Origin: Bacteroidota bacterium
Lineage (GTDB): Bacteria > Bacteroidota > Ignavibacteria > UBA10030
Direction: 5' to 3'
NCBI GenBank assembly: GCA_026416125.1
Contig: JAOAFT010000015.1
Span: 1-49,195 of the forward strand
Length of the DNA stretch: 49,195 bases
The notes under the pieces are model-generated. The model did no database searches, was not told where the DNA came from, and saw only the letters and a program-made list of their open reading frames with translations. The position numbers and the translations under genes were made by a program. Below, one piece after another: positions 34,571 through 43,053 of this stretch; within the stretch, counting starts at the first letter, position 1, and every line of letters starts with the position of its first letter.

Positions 34571-34918
34571 TTACCGAATCCATAGTACAGTGATTCCAGC
34601 ATTTGCCATGCCTAAGTCGATGTCGTGGATTTGTCCGCATTGAGCTCGCATTTTCTGAACGATTGGATTGAAGAGTGAGTACTCTTCGCCGGCAATACAT
34701 GCTTTTATTCGATGTCGGTTTCGATATGCCCAATTTTGGACAACTGATTTTAGAACAGCAGGTTTGTCTGGTGATCCAATGCCGTGGATGACTTTTATTA
34801 CACGTAAATATGTCGAATTTCGTACCATCTGTACAGCTTCAAACAAAACTTGCTCAGCCACGTGGCTAACAAGGGGAGGATGTGCGATGTCAATTGTATA
34901 GATATACGTTGTGGTCAT
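34571..34918 (-). CDS. stand-alone Smr-domain protein
   Basis: A 115-residue protein with the Smr (MutS2 C-terminal) pattern: an N-terminal DIAHPPLVSHVAEQVLFEAV stretch, then LRVIKVIHGIGSPDKPAVLK with the HGxG motif, and RIKACIAGEEYSLFNP. Smr domains bind or nick nucleic acid. Small single-domain versions exist, but the usual location is the end of MutS2. This one lies between argR and argG, starting three bases after the argR stop. A link to arginine metabolism is not known, and the role is unassigned. Confidence 0.75.
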   Translation of the reverse strand: MTTTYIYTIDIAHPPLVSHVAEQVLFEAVQMVRNSTYLRVIKVIHGIGSPDKPAVLKSVVQNWAYRNRHRIKACIAGEEYSLFNPIVQKMRAQCGQIHDIDLGMANAGITVLWIR

Positions 34919-34921
34919 GCG

Positions 34922-35380
34922 TTACACTTTAGATTTTGCTTTGAGAATTAAGTGTTGGAGAGCTTCAATTGCATCTCGGATTTTTTTCACCGATCGAGGT
35001 AGTATAAAAATTGTGTTATCGCCAGCAAGAGTTCCAAGAATTGAAGGAATGTTGAGTTGGTCAATAATTTCCGCAACACCCTGGGCACGACCTGGAAGTG
35101 TTTTAACAACGATCATTACTTCGTTGGCGGTAATGCTTTCAATTTCGAGGCTTATGAGTTTTGTTAACCGTTGCTCCTCTGTTGTAGGGTTTAGTAGATA
35201 TCGTGCTCCGTCTGGGGAGTTTACCCACACAACGCCTAGCTCTTTCATGTCGCGGGAGAGGGTTGCTTGGGTTGTACGGAAACCAATTTTTCTGAGTTCC
35301 TTTGCTAGTTCTAGTTGTGTTGTAATGGTATTGTTTGCAAGTATTTGCTTGATCGCAGCATGACGTTTCAACTTATCCAT
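34922..35380 (-). CDS. argR: arginine repressor ArgR
   Basis: ArgR is a hexameric, arginine-dependent repressor binding ARG boxes. It has 152 residues. The N-terminal winged helix includes AIKQILANNTITTQLELAKE, then TQATLSRDMKELGVVWV. The C-terminal oligomerisation and arginine-binding domain ends with ILGTLAGDNTIFILPRSVKK, equivalent to the GTIAGDDT motif. The gene sits inside the operon it probably controls, two bases after argB. Tandem ARG-box-like palindromes precede argC. Confidence 0.95.
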   Translation of the reverse strand: MDKLKRHAAIKQILANNTITTQLELAKELRKIGFRTTQATLSRDMKELGVVWVNSPDGARYLLNPTTEEQRLTKLISLEIESITANEVMIVVKTLPGRAQGVAEIIDQLNIPSILGTLAGDNTIFILPRSVKKIRDAIEALQHLILKAKSKV

Positions 35381-35382
35381 CG

Positions 35383-36258
35383 CTATCCACCTATATCGTC
35401 AGGTATCATTTGTGTACCAATTCCTTCATCTGTAAAAATTTCAAGGAGGAGAGAATGTTTCACCCTCCCATCGACAATATGTACTTTATGGACTCCAGCA
35501 GCGAGTGTATCGAATGCTGATCGTACTTTTGGAATCATACCGCCAGTTATTGCTCCCTCCGCTATGAGTTTTTCAGCGTACGTAAGTGTTAGTGTTGAAA
35601 TCCGTTCGTTGTTAACCATTACCCCTTCGATATCACTCAAGTACACAAGTTTTTCAGCTTTGAGTGCAGAGGCAACAGCACTTGCTGCAAGATCGGCATT
35701 GACATTGAGAATGACATTCTCATCACTTGCAGCAAGAGGAGCAATCACGGGCATCATACCATTTCTGAGAAGAAGTTCCAAGAACTCTACATTAACTGCG
35801 GTGATGATACCCACGAGTCCGAGGTCAATACCATCGGTGGACGATCGAACAGCTTTAAGGAGCATGTTATCGACGCCACACAGCCCAATAGCATTTCCAC
35901 TGAATGTGTTGATGAGGTTGACAATTTGCTTATTCAACTTACCTGCAAGAACCATTAGGACAACATTGACCATTGCTTCATCGGTGTATCGTTGTCCATT
36001 GACAAACCGAGTTTCAAGATTGAGAGCAGTTGCCACCTCAGTAATTTCTTTTCCTCCACCATGCACAATAACGATATTAATACCAATTTTCCGAAGGATT
36101 GTAACATCCTGGGCAAAGGTGGTTTTCAAGTCTTCGTTCGTCATTGCTGCACCACCGTACTTAATGACGAACGTTTTCCCTTCGTACTTTTGAATATAGG
36201 GGAGTGCTTCAATAAGTACTTCTTCTTTTGTTTGGTAATCGATGTTCAATGGTGTCAT
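35383..36258 (-). CDS. argB: acetylglutamate kinase
   Basis: ArgB phosphorylates N-acetylglutamate. The 291-residue protein has the amino-acid-kinase fold with FVIKYGGAAMTNEDLKTTFA, INIVIVHGGGKEI (substrate-binding Gly run), ETRFVNGQRYTDEAMVNVVL and ILNVNADLAASAVASALKAE. It may be feedback-inhibited by arginine, as N-terminal extension forms are, but this cannot be told by eye. It lies 14 bases after argJ and two before argR. Confidence 0.96.
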   Translation of the reverse strand: MTPLNIDYQTKEEVLIEALPYIQKYEGKTFVIKYGGAAMTNEDLKTTFAQDVTILRKIGINIVIVHGGGKEITEVATALNLETRFVNGQRYTDEAMVNVVLMVLAGKLNKQIVNLINTFSGNAIGLCGVDNMLLKAVRSSTDGIDLGLVGIITAVNVEFLELLLRNGMMPVIAPLAASDENVILNVNADLAASAVASALKAEKLVYLSDIEGVMVNNERISTLTLTYAEKLIAEGAITGGMIPKVRSAFDTLAAGVHKVHIVDGRVKHSLLLEIFTDEGIGTQMIPDDIGG

Positions 36259-36272
36259 TGTGTTGCATCCTT

Positions 36273-37490
36273 TTATGAACGGTAACTAGCATTGATGTGA
36301 ATGTACTCTTTCGACAAATCGCAAGTGTAGAATGTTGCTGACTTGTTCCCTTGGTGCAGATCGATGGTAATAATGATGTGATCCTTGCATAGGACCTCTT
36401 TTGCTTTTTCTTCGTCGAGTACGATTGTATAGTTGGGAAGAAGGATGGGTATGTCACCGAAAGAAATTGAAACGTTTGCTGGATCAAAATCGATACCGGA
36501 ATACCCAACTGCACAGAGAATTCTTCCCCAGTTTGCATCGGCACCATGGATAGCTGTCTTGACGAGGTTTGAATTTGCAACTGCTCGTGCTGCTTGGACT
36601 GCCTCATCTTCAGTTCTTGCACCATTAACGACAATTTCAACAAGTTTTGTTGCTCCTTCACCGTCGCGAGCAATCATTTTCGCAAGCTTGATAAGTACGT
36701 ACTCAAGTGCTCGTTGGAATCGTGTGTATTCTGGAGAGCCAAGAGCTATAGGAGTATTCTTTGCGTACCCATTTGCCATAACAACTGCCATGTCGTTTGT
36801 ACTTGTGTCGCCATCGACAGTGAGTCTATTGAATGAACGGTTATTTGCGTAGGTAAGTGCGGTACGAAGTGCTTCAGGTGTAATGACTGCATCTGTCGTA
36901 ATAAATGCAAGCATCGTTGCCATATTGGGTGCAATCATTCCGGAACCTTTAGCGATTCCTCCAATTGTAATTGTTGACGTACCCTCAGTATATTGAATAG
37001 CTATTTCTTTTGGGAAAGTATCTGTTGTCATAATTGCTTCAGCGGCATCCCTATTCCCTGTCGCACTAAGCTGAGGTGCAAGTTCAAATATACCCGCGAT
37101 TATTTTTTCCATCGGGAGGTATTGACCGATAACACCTGTTGATGAGACAAGTACGTGTTCTTGGGGTACATCCAGTGCTCTAGCAGTTGTAGCAACCATT
37201 TCCCATGCATCGCGTAAACCGCGTTCTCCCGTGCAGGCATTGGCATTTCCACTGTTGACAACGATTGCTGAGCAAAGGTGGTTGTTTGCGAGCTGTTGTT
37301 TATCGACAAGGATAGGAGCAGCTTGTGTTTTATTGCATGTGAATACTGCAGCGGTAACTGCAGGTGAGAGAGAACGAATGAGTGCGAGGTCCTTTTTAAC
37401 TTTTCGAATCCCACAGAAAATACCTCCAGCAACAAATCCACTGGCTGCCGTAATACTTCCACTACATTCTTCGAAGAACTGTTCGTCCAT
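36273..37490 (-). CDS. argJ: glutamate N-acetyltransferase (ornithine acetyltransferase)
   Basis: ArgJ moves the acetyl group from acetylornithine to glutamate, making the pathway cyclic. Some ArgJ also use acetyl-CoA for the first step. It has 405 residues. The autocleavage site is visible in GSGMIAPNMATMLAFITTDA (cleavage before the Thr of ATML). Substrate-binding regions include SSTGVIGQYLPMEK and VDGDTSTNDM. It overlaps argC by one base (TAATG), showing translational coupling. Many Bacteroidota lack argJ and use succinylated intermediates, so this is a linear/cyclic acetyl route. Confidence 0.96.
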   Translation of the reverse strand: MDEQFFEECSGSITAASGFVAGGIFCGIRKVKKDLALIRSLSPAVTAAVFTCNKTQAAPILVDKQQLANNHLCSAIVVNSGNANACTGERGLRDAWEMVATTARALDVPQEHVLVSSTGVIGQYLPMEKIIAGIFELAPQLSATGNRDAAEAIMTTDTFPKEIAIQYTEGTSTITIGGIAKGSGMIAPNMATMLAFITTDAVITPEALRTALTYANNRSFNRLTVDGDTSTNDMAVVMANGYAKNTPIALGSPEYTRFQRALEYVLIKLAKMIARDGEGATKLVEIVVNGARTEDEAVQAARAVANSNLVKTAIHGADANWGRILCAVGYSGIDFDPANVSISFGDIPILLPNYTIVLDEEKAKEVLCKDHIIITIDLHQGNKSATFYTCDLSKEYIHINASYRS

Positions 37491-38512
37491 TACAGTAATC
37501 CCTCCGTTTCGGGAAGATCGAACATAAGGTTCATATTCTGGACTGCTTGACCAGCTGCACCTTTTACGAGATTGTCAATTGCCGATGTGATGATAAGACG
37601 ATTTGACTCTGGTATAATTGTAAAACAGATGTCAATAAAATTTGTATGTACGACGTGTTTGAGCTCAGGGATATGTGTTGCAGAGTATCGGATGAAGGGT
37701 GCATTCTTATAGTATGCGTTGTAAACCGCAGTAATACTCTCCACGGTAAGGTGTTCTGTTCCGGTACAAGTAATTGTTGAATAGATACCTCGTGTTATTG
37801 GTAAAAGGTGAGGAACAAATAGGACCTGTACTTGAGTGTTTCCAATTCGCTCGAGAATTGATTGTATTTCAGGGATGTGCTGGTGAACACCAACTTTGTA
37901 TGCTTTAACTGAATCGTTGACTTCACAGAAGGAGTACTCTAGGGATGAAGTGCGCCCAGCCCCAGAAACACCGGAGAGTGAGTTAGCAACGATCGTCGAA
38001 GGGTCAATTAACCTCTCTCGCACCAAAGGGGCAAGTGGAAGAATGATGCTTGTTGGGTAGCACCCTGGGTTTGCTACAAGAGTTGCTGAACGGATCTCAT
38101 TCGAAAACCATTCAGGTAAGCCAAATACTGCTTGGTGAAGTGCTTCGTGAGCGGTGTGATCGCGCTTATAGTACTTCCGATACAGTTCCGTGTTCTTAAG
38201 TCTGAAATCACCACCGAGATCGATGACACGTTTTCCTGCGTTGAGAAGTTGTGGTACGAGTGATAGTGCTTCACCCGAGGGGAGAGCAATGAATACAATG
38301 TCGCTCTGGTTTACTTTTTCAACGGAAAAAGAATCGAGTGGAATTGAACAACGGGTCCGAAATTCAGGCGCAACTTCATCAAATCTTTTCCCCGCAGAAG
38401 TATTAGCAAAGAGCTTGTCAATGGTTACTTTTGAGTGTTTGAGTAGAATGTTTACGAGTTCGATACCTGAGTATCCTGATGCACCTATAATTGATACATG
38501 TATAGCTTTCAT
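37490..38512 (-). CDS. argC: N-acetyl-gamma-glutamyl-phosphate reductase
   Basis: ArgC reduces N-acetylglutamyl-phosphate with NADPH. From ATG 38512 it has 340 residues and starts MKAIHVSIIGASGYSGIELV, the dinucleotide-binding GxxGxxG motif. The active-site cysteine is in VANPGCYPTSIILPLAPL. GGAG stands five bases before this ATG; the longer frame to 38569 crosses the operator region and is unlikely. It opens the operon argC-argJ-argB-argR. argD and argF are not in the window. Confidence 0.96.
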   Translation of the reverse strand: MKAIHVSIIGASGYSGIELVNILLKHSKVTIDKLFANTSAGKRFDEVAPEFRTRCSIPLDSFSVEKVNQSDIVFIALPSGEALSLVPQLLNAGKRVIDLGGDFRLKNTELYRKYYKRDHTAHEALHQAVFGLPEWFSNEIRSATLVANPGCYPTSIILPLAPLVRERLIDPSTIVANSLSGVSGAGRTSSLEYSFCEVNDSVKAYKVGVHQHIPEIQSILERIGNTQVQVLFVPHLLPITRGIYSTITCTGTEHLTVESITAVYNAYYKNAPFIRYSATHIPELKHVVHTNFIDICFTIIPESNRLIITSAIDNLVKGAAGQAVQNMNLMFDLPETEGLL

Positions 38513-38532
38513 CGTAACTCCATAATTTTTAT

Positions 38533-38570
38533 TGTGCATAAATATGCAATAATATTCATAATTATGCAAA
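38533..38570 (-). promoter_or_regulatory. tandem ARG boxes upstream of argC
   Basis: Two 14-base near-palindromes, TGCATAAATATGCA (38535-38548, perfect) and TTCATAATTATGCA (38555-38568), lie with centres 20 bases apart. This matches the paired 18-base ARG boxes, spaced by 2-3 bases, of ArgR-regulated promoters. They lie 20-60 bases before the argC start. On the minus strand a TATTAT hexamer lies in the spacer, so ArgR binding would block the promoter. ArgR is encoded three genes downstream. Confidence 0.75.
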
Positions 38571-38689
38571 TCGATTATTACTATTAAATAAATGTAATCA
38601 TTGGAGATCTATTGAAGATAAGAAGGAATGGTAGGGATACTATTTGACTGACAAATGCGTACGAAGTTTAAGGAACTTATCGGAAATGT

Positions 38690-40090
38690 TTACTTAAACT
38701 TGTACGAAGATTCTGGCACTTGAACAGAATCGGGAACAGGAGGAGGCAGGAGTTGTTGTGCGTTTTCAAGTCCATCCCCAGTAACGTTGTAAACTGATAG
38801 TAAGGAACCAGTAAAACCATGTACTTCGATGGATCGTACCACAGTGTTCTTGATATTTGCTAAAAATATTCCTTTTTGGCATGTCCCACGAATATGTTCT
38901 AAATGTAGTCCGTCGAGTGGCTTTTCTGGGTGAATTGAAGTGGCGTCAACGAGCAGTGGTACGTTGCATACGTTGATGGTAGTGAATTTAAAATTCCTAG
39001 CTGTTGGTATTCCGTCATATCCTGGTACTGGATGTTGGTCTTGCAAACCGCTTGTAAGCAAATTGATTCGGAGAAATCCAGTATGCATGTTTTTTACAGT
39101 AAGGTGTTCAGCTGAAATGTTTTCAATGAATGAGCCCCGACCAAGACGACTTTTGATATAAAGAGCATAGGTTTTTGTGTCTGTAAATGTGCAGTGGTCA
39201 ATTCGTACATTGCGAATTCCTCCTGAGGTTTCACTCCCAATGCCAATGCATGCAAAGAGAGTATCAGTGAAAGTACAGTTTGTAATGTGTACATTTTCTG
39301 TTGGTCGAGCAAGGAGATAGCCTTCCATTCCTCGTCCGGACTTAAGGGCAATACAATCGTCTCCAGTGTTAAACGTACAATTGTCGATTTCTACATTTTT
39401 GCATGAATCGATATCGATGCCGTCACTATTTCCACCAGTACTTCGGATTGTCAATCCTGTAATTCGAACGTTTTCACAGTATGTTGGGTGAATACACCAC
39501 ATCCGCGTATACTCAGCGGAAAATCCTTCAAGGTGTATGTTGGTACAATTGATGAACTCAATAAGCGCAGGATGACGGTACGGATATTGTTGTGTGGGTC
39601 TTCCACCAAGTGCAGGGTTACCAATGATAGTTCCTTGACCACAAATCCCAAGGTTCGTAGCATCAATTGCATAGAGGAGAGCAGTGTGTCCTTCGATCCA
39701 TTTCCCTTCCCATCGTACTTGCATGAGTGGATAATCGATAAACGATGCTGTGCCAACCAAGGTCGCACCATCATCAAGATGAAGAAAAACATTCGACCGT
39801 AGTTGCAGTGCACCTGTACGATACGTGCCTTTTGGCACTTTGACTATTCCTCCGCCAAGAACATGACATCGATTAATTGTTGCCTGAAGAGCATGTGTAT
39901 CGATTGTAGAGCCATTTCCTGTTGCGCCGTAGTCGCGTACGTTGAAAATGGTACCATTAAATTTTGGGCGTTGAAGATTCTTCAGTTCTTTGGTTTTTCT
40001 CCGACATGGAGTTATAATGGTACCTAGAAGAGGTACTGTAAGGATAAAATTCATTGTTTGAGTGAGGAAGGTTCGACGTGAATATTTCAT
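38690..40090 (-). CDS. glycoside hydrolase family 28 (polygalacturonase-like), Tat-exported
   Basis: A 466-residue protein with a twin-arginine signal (MKYSRRTFLTQ) and the GH28 beta-helix opening FNVRDYGATGNGSTIDTHAL. The catalytic carboxylate motifs are present as GNSDGIDIDSCKNVEIDNC (the NTD-type Asp) and GDDCIALKSG. The basic motif is in ALYIKSRLGRGSFIENI. The segment that normally holds the GHG histidine reads LFACIGIGSETSGG, so the usual histidine is not evident. It overlaps the CE15 gene by four bases, indicating a plant-cell-wall polysaccharide module. Pectin or galacturonan is the presumed substrate. Confidence 0.86.
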   Translation of the reverse strand: MKYSRRTFLTQTMNFILTVPLLGTIITPCRRKTKELKNLQRPKFNGTIFNVRDYGATGNGSTIDTHALQATINRCHVLGGGIVKVPKGTYRTGALQLRSNVFLHLDDGATLVGTASFIDYPLMQVRWEGKWIEGHTALLYAIDATNLGICGQGTIIGNPALGGRPTQQYPYRHPALIEFINCTNIHLEGFSAEYTRMWCIHPTYCENVRITGLTIRSTGGNSDGIDIDSCKNVEIDNCTFNTGDDCIALKSGRGMEGYLLARPTENVHITNCTFTDTLFACIGIGSETSGGIRNVRIDHCTFTDTKTYALYIKSRLGRGSFIENISAEHLTVKNMHTGFLRINLLTSGLQDQHPVPGYDGIPTARNFKFTTINVCNVPLLVDATSIHPEKPLDGLHLEHIRGTCQKGIFLANIKNTVVRSIEVHGFTGSLLSVYNVTGDGLENAQQLLPPPVPDSVQVPESSYKFK

Positions 40091-41346
40091 AGAAACCTTT
40101 TCATGTACTCAATGTATACATCCCAATCAGTTGGAGCTGGACCGTGTCCACCGTTGTGCATATAGTACCCTAGTGGTAACAAGTATTTCCGATCATCAGC
40201 TTGAGGTGGAGTGGTTCCAACAGGACCACTTTTTCCATAAAGTCGATATACTGGTTCTGCTGCTACTGCAGCGAGAAATTCTCCTTTTGGATCTGACCAG
40301 TAATCTGTTTTACCTGTTACTAAGAGGAGAGGACGTGGAGCAATCAATGCGAGAAGTATGTGAGCATCGAAGGGAAGTTTTTCTACGCTGTCTGCATATC
40401 GATGGTATGTTTCAGTAAACCAATAGAAGTAGCGTGAAGAATCGGTAATGTGTTTGATGGTTTCCCCAAAATTGCGTCGTGTTAGTGCAGCACCACCTTC
40501 ACCAGAGCAACAGGCAATGATCATAGAGAAACGTGGATCGCGTGCACCTGTCCAGAGCACGGTCTTTCCAAGGCGTGACACACCGTGGAGTGCAATACGT
40601 TTAGCATCAATGTCAGCGTCACGTTCGAAGTAATCCATTACTCGACTTATCCCCCACGACCATGCAGCAATCGATCCCCACGTGTACTGTGTTGTATCGA
40701 AGTACCCACGAATGCCGTAACGATATCCGCTTTTAAAATCAGGTTCAATGTCACCGTAGTAAAGTGTTGCAAACCCAAATCCGGCTTCTAAAAATTTTTT
40801 GACATTAATCGTTGGAAAACGATCGTTCGGAACGGCTGGTACTTTCTTGCCGTCGCGAGTCCAGAAGAAGCCACTCCGGATTCCGCTATCGGCAACAGTA
40901 ATACAGTTTGGAACGAAGCTTACATTAAGAAACAGAGGCACCGGTTTCTTTGTTGAAGTTGGAATGTAAATGAGAATATCAACCGTGTGATTGGAAGATG
41001 TTTCTGTGAGTGTAATTGTAATTTGTTTGCGGTATGCAAGTCCATTGAACACATTGGTTCCTGAATCTGTAACATTGTACTGCAGCGAGGTGGGCAACGA
41101 TGGGGCTTTACCGAATTGAATTTCTTCGATGAGTGATAAGAGTTCTGTCCGATGTTGTTCCCATGCATCGATTGTTGTAATCCGTTGGCGCGATGACAAA
41201 AATAACGGATCAGGAAGTGTGTATACGCCAACAGAATCTTCGTTGTAATTTACAGGAAAACCGGCAGAAACGGTTGGCTGTGCCGGGACTTGTAAATAGA
41301 TGGTAGTTAGAATTACTATAGGGAGGAGTGAAATTCGTCGCTTCAT
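40087..41346 (-). CDS. carbohydrate esterase family 15 (glucuronoyl esterase-like)
   Basis: A 419-residue secreted protein (signal MKRRISLLPIVILTTIYLQV). CE15 enzymes cleave esters between lignin and glucuronic acid on xylan. The alpha/beta hydrolase triad is visible: the nucleophile serine in ALHGVSRLGKTVLWTGARD (the family GxSRxGK motif), an acidic residue in CCSGEGGAALTRRNFGE and the histidine in MHNGGHGPAPTDWD. APRPLLLVTGKTDYWSDPKGE is also typical. It is co-transcribed with the downstream GH28 (ATGA overlap). Confidence 0.87.
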   Translation of the reverse strand: MKRRISLLPIVILTTIYLQVPAQPTVSAGFPVNYNEDSVGVYTLPDPLFLSSRQRITTIDAWEQHRTELLSLIEEIQFGKAPSLPTSLQYNVTDSGTNVFNGLAYRKQITITLTETSSNHTVDILIYIPTSTKKPVPLFLNVSFVPNCITVADSGIRSGFFWTRDGKKVPAVPNDRFPTINVKKFLEAGFGFATLYYGDIEPDFKSGYRYGIRGYFDTTQYTWGSIAAWSWGISRVMDYFERDADIDAKRIALHGVSRLGKTVLWTGARDPRFSMIIACCSGEGGAALTRRNFGETIKHITDSSRYFYWFTETYHRYADSVEKLPFDAHILLALIAPRPLLLVTGKTDYWSDPKGEFLAAVAAEPVYRLYGKSGPVGTTPPQADDRKYLLPLGYYMHNGGHGPAPTDWDVYIEYMKRFL

Positions 41347-41403
41347 TGGGGTTGTCCTCTTAAAACAATTCAGAATATCATTTCTGATCTCACCGTGAAA
41401 AAA

Positions 41404-41427
41404 AGTGTTTCACTGGTATGACCAGTG
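41404..41427 (-). terminator. hairpin after the DUF1634 gene
   Basis: CACTGGT (41411-41417) and ACCAGTG (41421-41427) form a perfect seven-base stem with loop ATG. On the minus strand the stem is followed within six bases by a run of seven T. It lies immediately after the DUF1634 stop at 41433 and before the CE15 gene, so it should end the exporter transcript. Confidence 0.6.
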
Positions 41428-41432
41428 CCATT

Positions 41433-41792
41433 TTACGGAATAAAGAGAGCATATACAATTTCAATGAGTAAGAGTAAGAAAACAATTAATGTAATACTAA
41501 CGAAACGTCGATCGTTCTCTTTCATGAATCCAATACACGCAATAAGTACCCGTGCAAGTGGTGTGAAGCAGAGAAGAACGATTCCGCTGAAAAGAAAATT
41601 CTGTGGAGCGAATGGTTCACTGCGGAGGTGAGAAGCGAAAGTGGAAAATGTGAGGGGAGTCATTTCGTGTACTACCTGCTGTTGTAGTGCCACACCAATT
41701 AGTCCAATCGCAATGAGGACGGCGCTCAACCAGATACCGAAACGCAACGTTATGCTCATCCATCGTTCGAGAATATATCCATTCCTATCCAT
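41433..41792 (-). CDS. DUF1634 membrane protein
   Basis: A 119-residue protein with three hydrophobic segments (about 17-36, 66-88 and 96-117) and a short basic N-terminus. This is the DUF1634 pattern, with FGIWLSAVLIAIGLI and LLCFTPLARVLIACIGFMKE. The family nearly always follows a TauE/SafE permease gene, as here (three bases after it), and is thought to be its partner. No catalytic motif is known. Confidence 0.82.
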   Translation of the reverse strand: MDRNGYILERWMSITLRFGIWLSAVLIAIGLIGVALQQQVVHEMTPLTFSTFASHLRSEPFAPQNFLFSGIVLLCFTPLARVLIACIGFMKENDRRFVSITLIVFLLLLIEIVYALFIP

Positions 41793-41795
41793 TGG

Positions 41796-42608
41796 TTACC
41801 CTTTCTTGAAATAGAGTTGTACAGCGATGAACAGCATAACAAACGCAAAGAGAAGGGTGAGGAATCGTGTCGATATTTTTTTTCCAAGTGCAATGCCGCA
41901 GAGTGAACCAAAGAGAACACCCAGTGCAGAAACACTGGTAATAAAGGGATGCACATGGCCATGCGCAATGTAGAGGAAGGCACTTGCAGCTGCAGTTACA
42001 CCAATCATAAAATTGCTCGTTGCAGTTGCTACCTTCATCGGAATTCGGGAGGCAATATGCATTGCAGGGACTTTAAAAATTCCTCCTCCAATACCGAGAA
42101 GTCCAGAAATGTTCCCGGCAACGAATGAAACAATGAGAGAAGTTGGGAGATGAACAACACTGTATGGAATTTCTTGTTGTATCGCAGGATCGAAGTAGGT
42201 TGCACGAAGAACACCAGTCGTTACTGGTGTGTCGGTACTGTTTTTTGCTATGGCACGGTAAAACATAATTCCAGCAACGATGAGTAATAATGCCGAAAAC
42301 AATTTGGCGAGGAAGGAAGCGGAAAGGAGGTTGCTCGTGTATCCGCCGAGTAATGCACCGGCAACGGTTGTAATTTCAAGTACCATTGCAAGGCGAGTGT
42401 GCACGAATTTCCGTTCGAGGTTGAGAGATGCACCAGCACTCGACGTTGCGATAACTGCAACAATACTGGTTGCAATTGCTACATGTATCGGGACATCGAG
42501 CACAAGTGTAAGGAAAGGAATCAGGAGAAATCCACCTCCTAATCCCAGCATTGAACCAAAGACACCAGCAACAAATCCGCCAAGGAGTAAGGAAAAAAAA
42601 TAAAGCAT
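41796..42608 (-). CDS. TauE/SafE-family sulfite/anion exporter
   Basis: An eight-helix permease of about 270 residues from ATG 42608 (MLYFFSLLLGGFVAGVFGSM). The longer frame to 42746 has an N-terminal extension not found in the family. The two signature repeats are GSMLGLGGGFLLIPFLTLVL and SGLLGIGGGIFKVPAM. The family exports sulfite, sulfoacetate or related organic anions. It forms a pair with DUF1634. It is divergent from the peptide cassette, with 248 bases between the two starts. Confidence 0.88.
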   Translation of the reverse strand: MLYFFSLLLGGFVAGVFGSMLGLGGGFLLIPFLTLVLDVPIHVAIATSIVAVIATSSAGASLNLERKFVHTRLAMVLEITTVAGALLGGYTSNLLSASFLAKLFSALLLIVAGIMFYRAIAKNSTDTPVTTGVLRATYFDPAIQQEIPYSVVHLPTSLIVSFVAGNISGLLGIGGGIFKVPAMHIASRIPMKVATATSNFMIGVTAAASAFLYIAHGHVHPFITSVSALGVLFGSLCGIALGKKISTRFLTLLFAFVMLFIAVQLYFKKG

Positions 42609-42762
42609 TTCTTTACAAAGTTTTTGGTAGTGTAATGAAAAGATAGGAGTAGAGCAAGTTAAAAAGACCCCACGCATTCTCCAGAAACGTAATGATGAAC
42701 TCACCACATTGTAAAGAGAACGATAGTAGGATTGAAAGTTCTTCAATGCTGAAATAAAGTAC

Positions 42763-42789
42763 TTGACAATATATATATATATATATATT
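42763..42789 (+). promoter_or_regulatory. promoter with (AT)10 spacer, candidate phase-variable
   Basis: A perfect -35 hexamer TTGACA (42763-42768) is followed at once by ten AT units (42769-42788). The only -10-like hexamer, TATATT (42784-42789), lies at a 15-base spacing. One added AT unit would give the optimal 17. Slippage of the tract would thus change promoter strength, as is known for the hifA/hifB (TA)n promoter of Haemophilus. It stands 68 bases before the peptide gene. Confidence 0.6.
42769..42788. repeat. (AT)10 dinucleotide microsatellite
   Basis: Ten uninterrupted AT units occupy the promoter spacer before the six-cysteine peptide gene. I noticed no other long dinucleotide tract elsewhere in the window. 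Confidence 0.95.
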
Positions 42790-42856
42790 GCACTTGGCTA
42801 GCCACAATAATAACTACAATAACAATTACCACAAATAATTTTATAAGGAGGTTTCT

Positions 42857-43042
42857 ATGAAAAAAGTATTTCAAGTTGTTGCAATTGTTGTAATGTTTTC
42901 TGTAATTATACCTGACATTATTGAGGCAAAACCAGCTTCTTGTATATCGGCCTTTGTCCGATGTCGTGAGTTGTGTGGTGGAGGATGGTTCGGTGAGGGA
43001 TGTTCAGTTGGCTGCGGAATTGGTTACCTCCTGTGTTCGTAA
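42857..43042 (+). CDS. secreted six-cysteine glycine-rich peptide (unrecognised family)
   Basis: A 61-residue precursor. A KK start and hydrophobic core form a signal peptide with probable cleavage after A24 (IIEA/KPAS). The mature 37 residues hold six cysteines (29, 36, 40, 49, 53, 60) and many glycines (CGGGWFGEGC, GCGIGY), and an even cysteine count fits three disulfides or thioether links. The ribosome site AAGGAGG, five bases before the ATG, is the strongest seen in the window. A strong terminator follows. It heads a set with a thioredoxin-like membrane protein and an ABC exporter, so a bacteriocin-like or signalling peptide is plausible (inference). No known family was recognised. Confidence 0.75.
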   Translation: MKKVFQVVAIVVMFSVIIPDIIEAKPASCISAFVRCRELCGGGWFGEGCSVGCGIGYLLCS

Positions 43043-43053
43043 GTGAAATCGAT

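Noticed and set aside
35315-36193. A 292-codon plus-strand frame opposite argB
   Set aside because: It is an antisense shadow, rich in Ser/Thr/Ile, over a clearly conserved argB; no start signal.
37490-38569. A longer argC beginning at 38569
   Set aside because: The extra N-terminus crosses the ARG boxes and lacks a ribosome site, while the conserved start at 38512 has GGAG upstream.
41796-42746. A longer TauE gene beginning at 42746
   Set aside because: The extra 46 residues are not found in the family, whose first helix begins at the internal ATG 42608.
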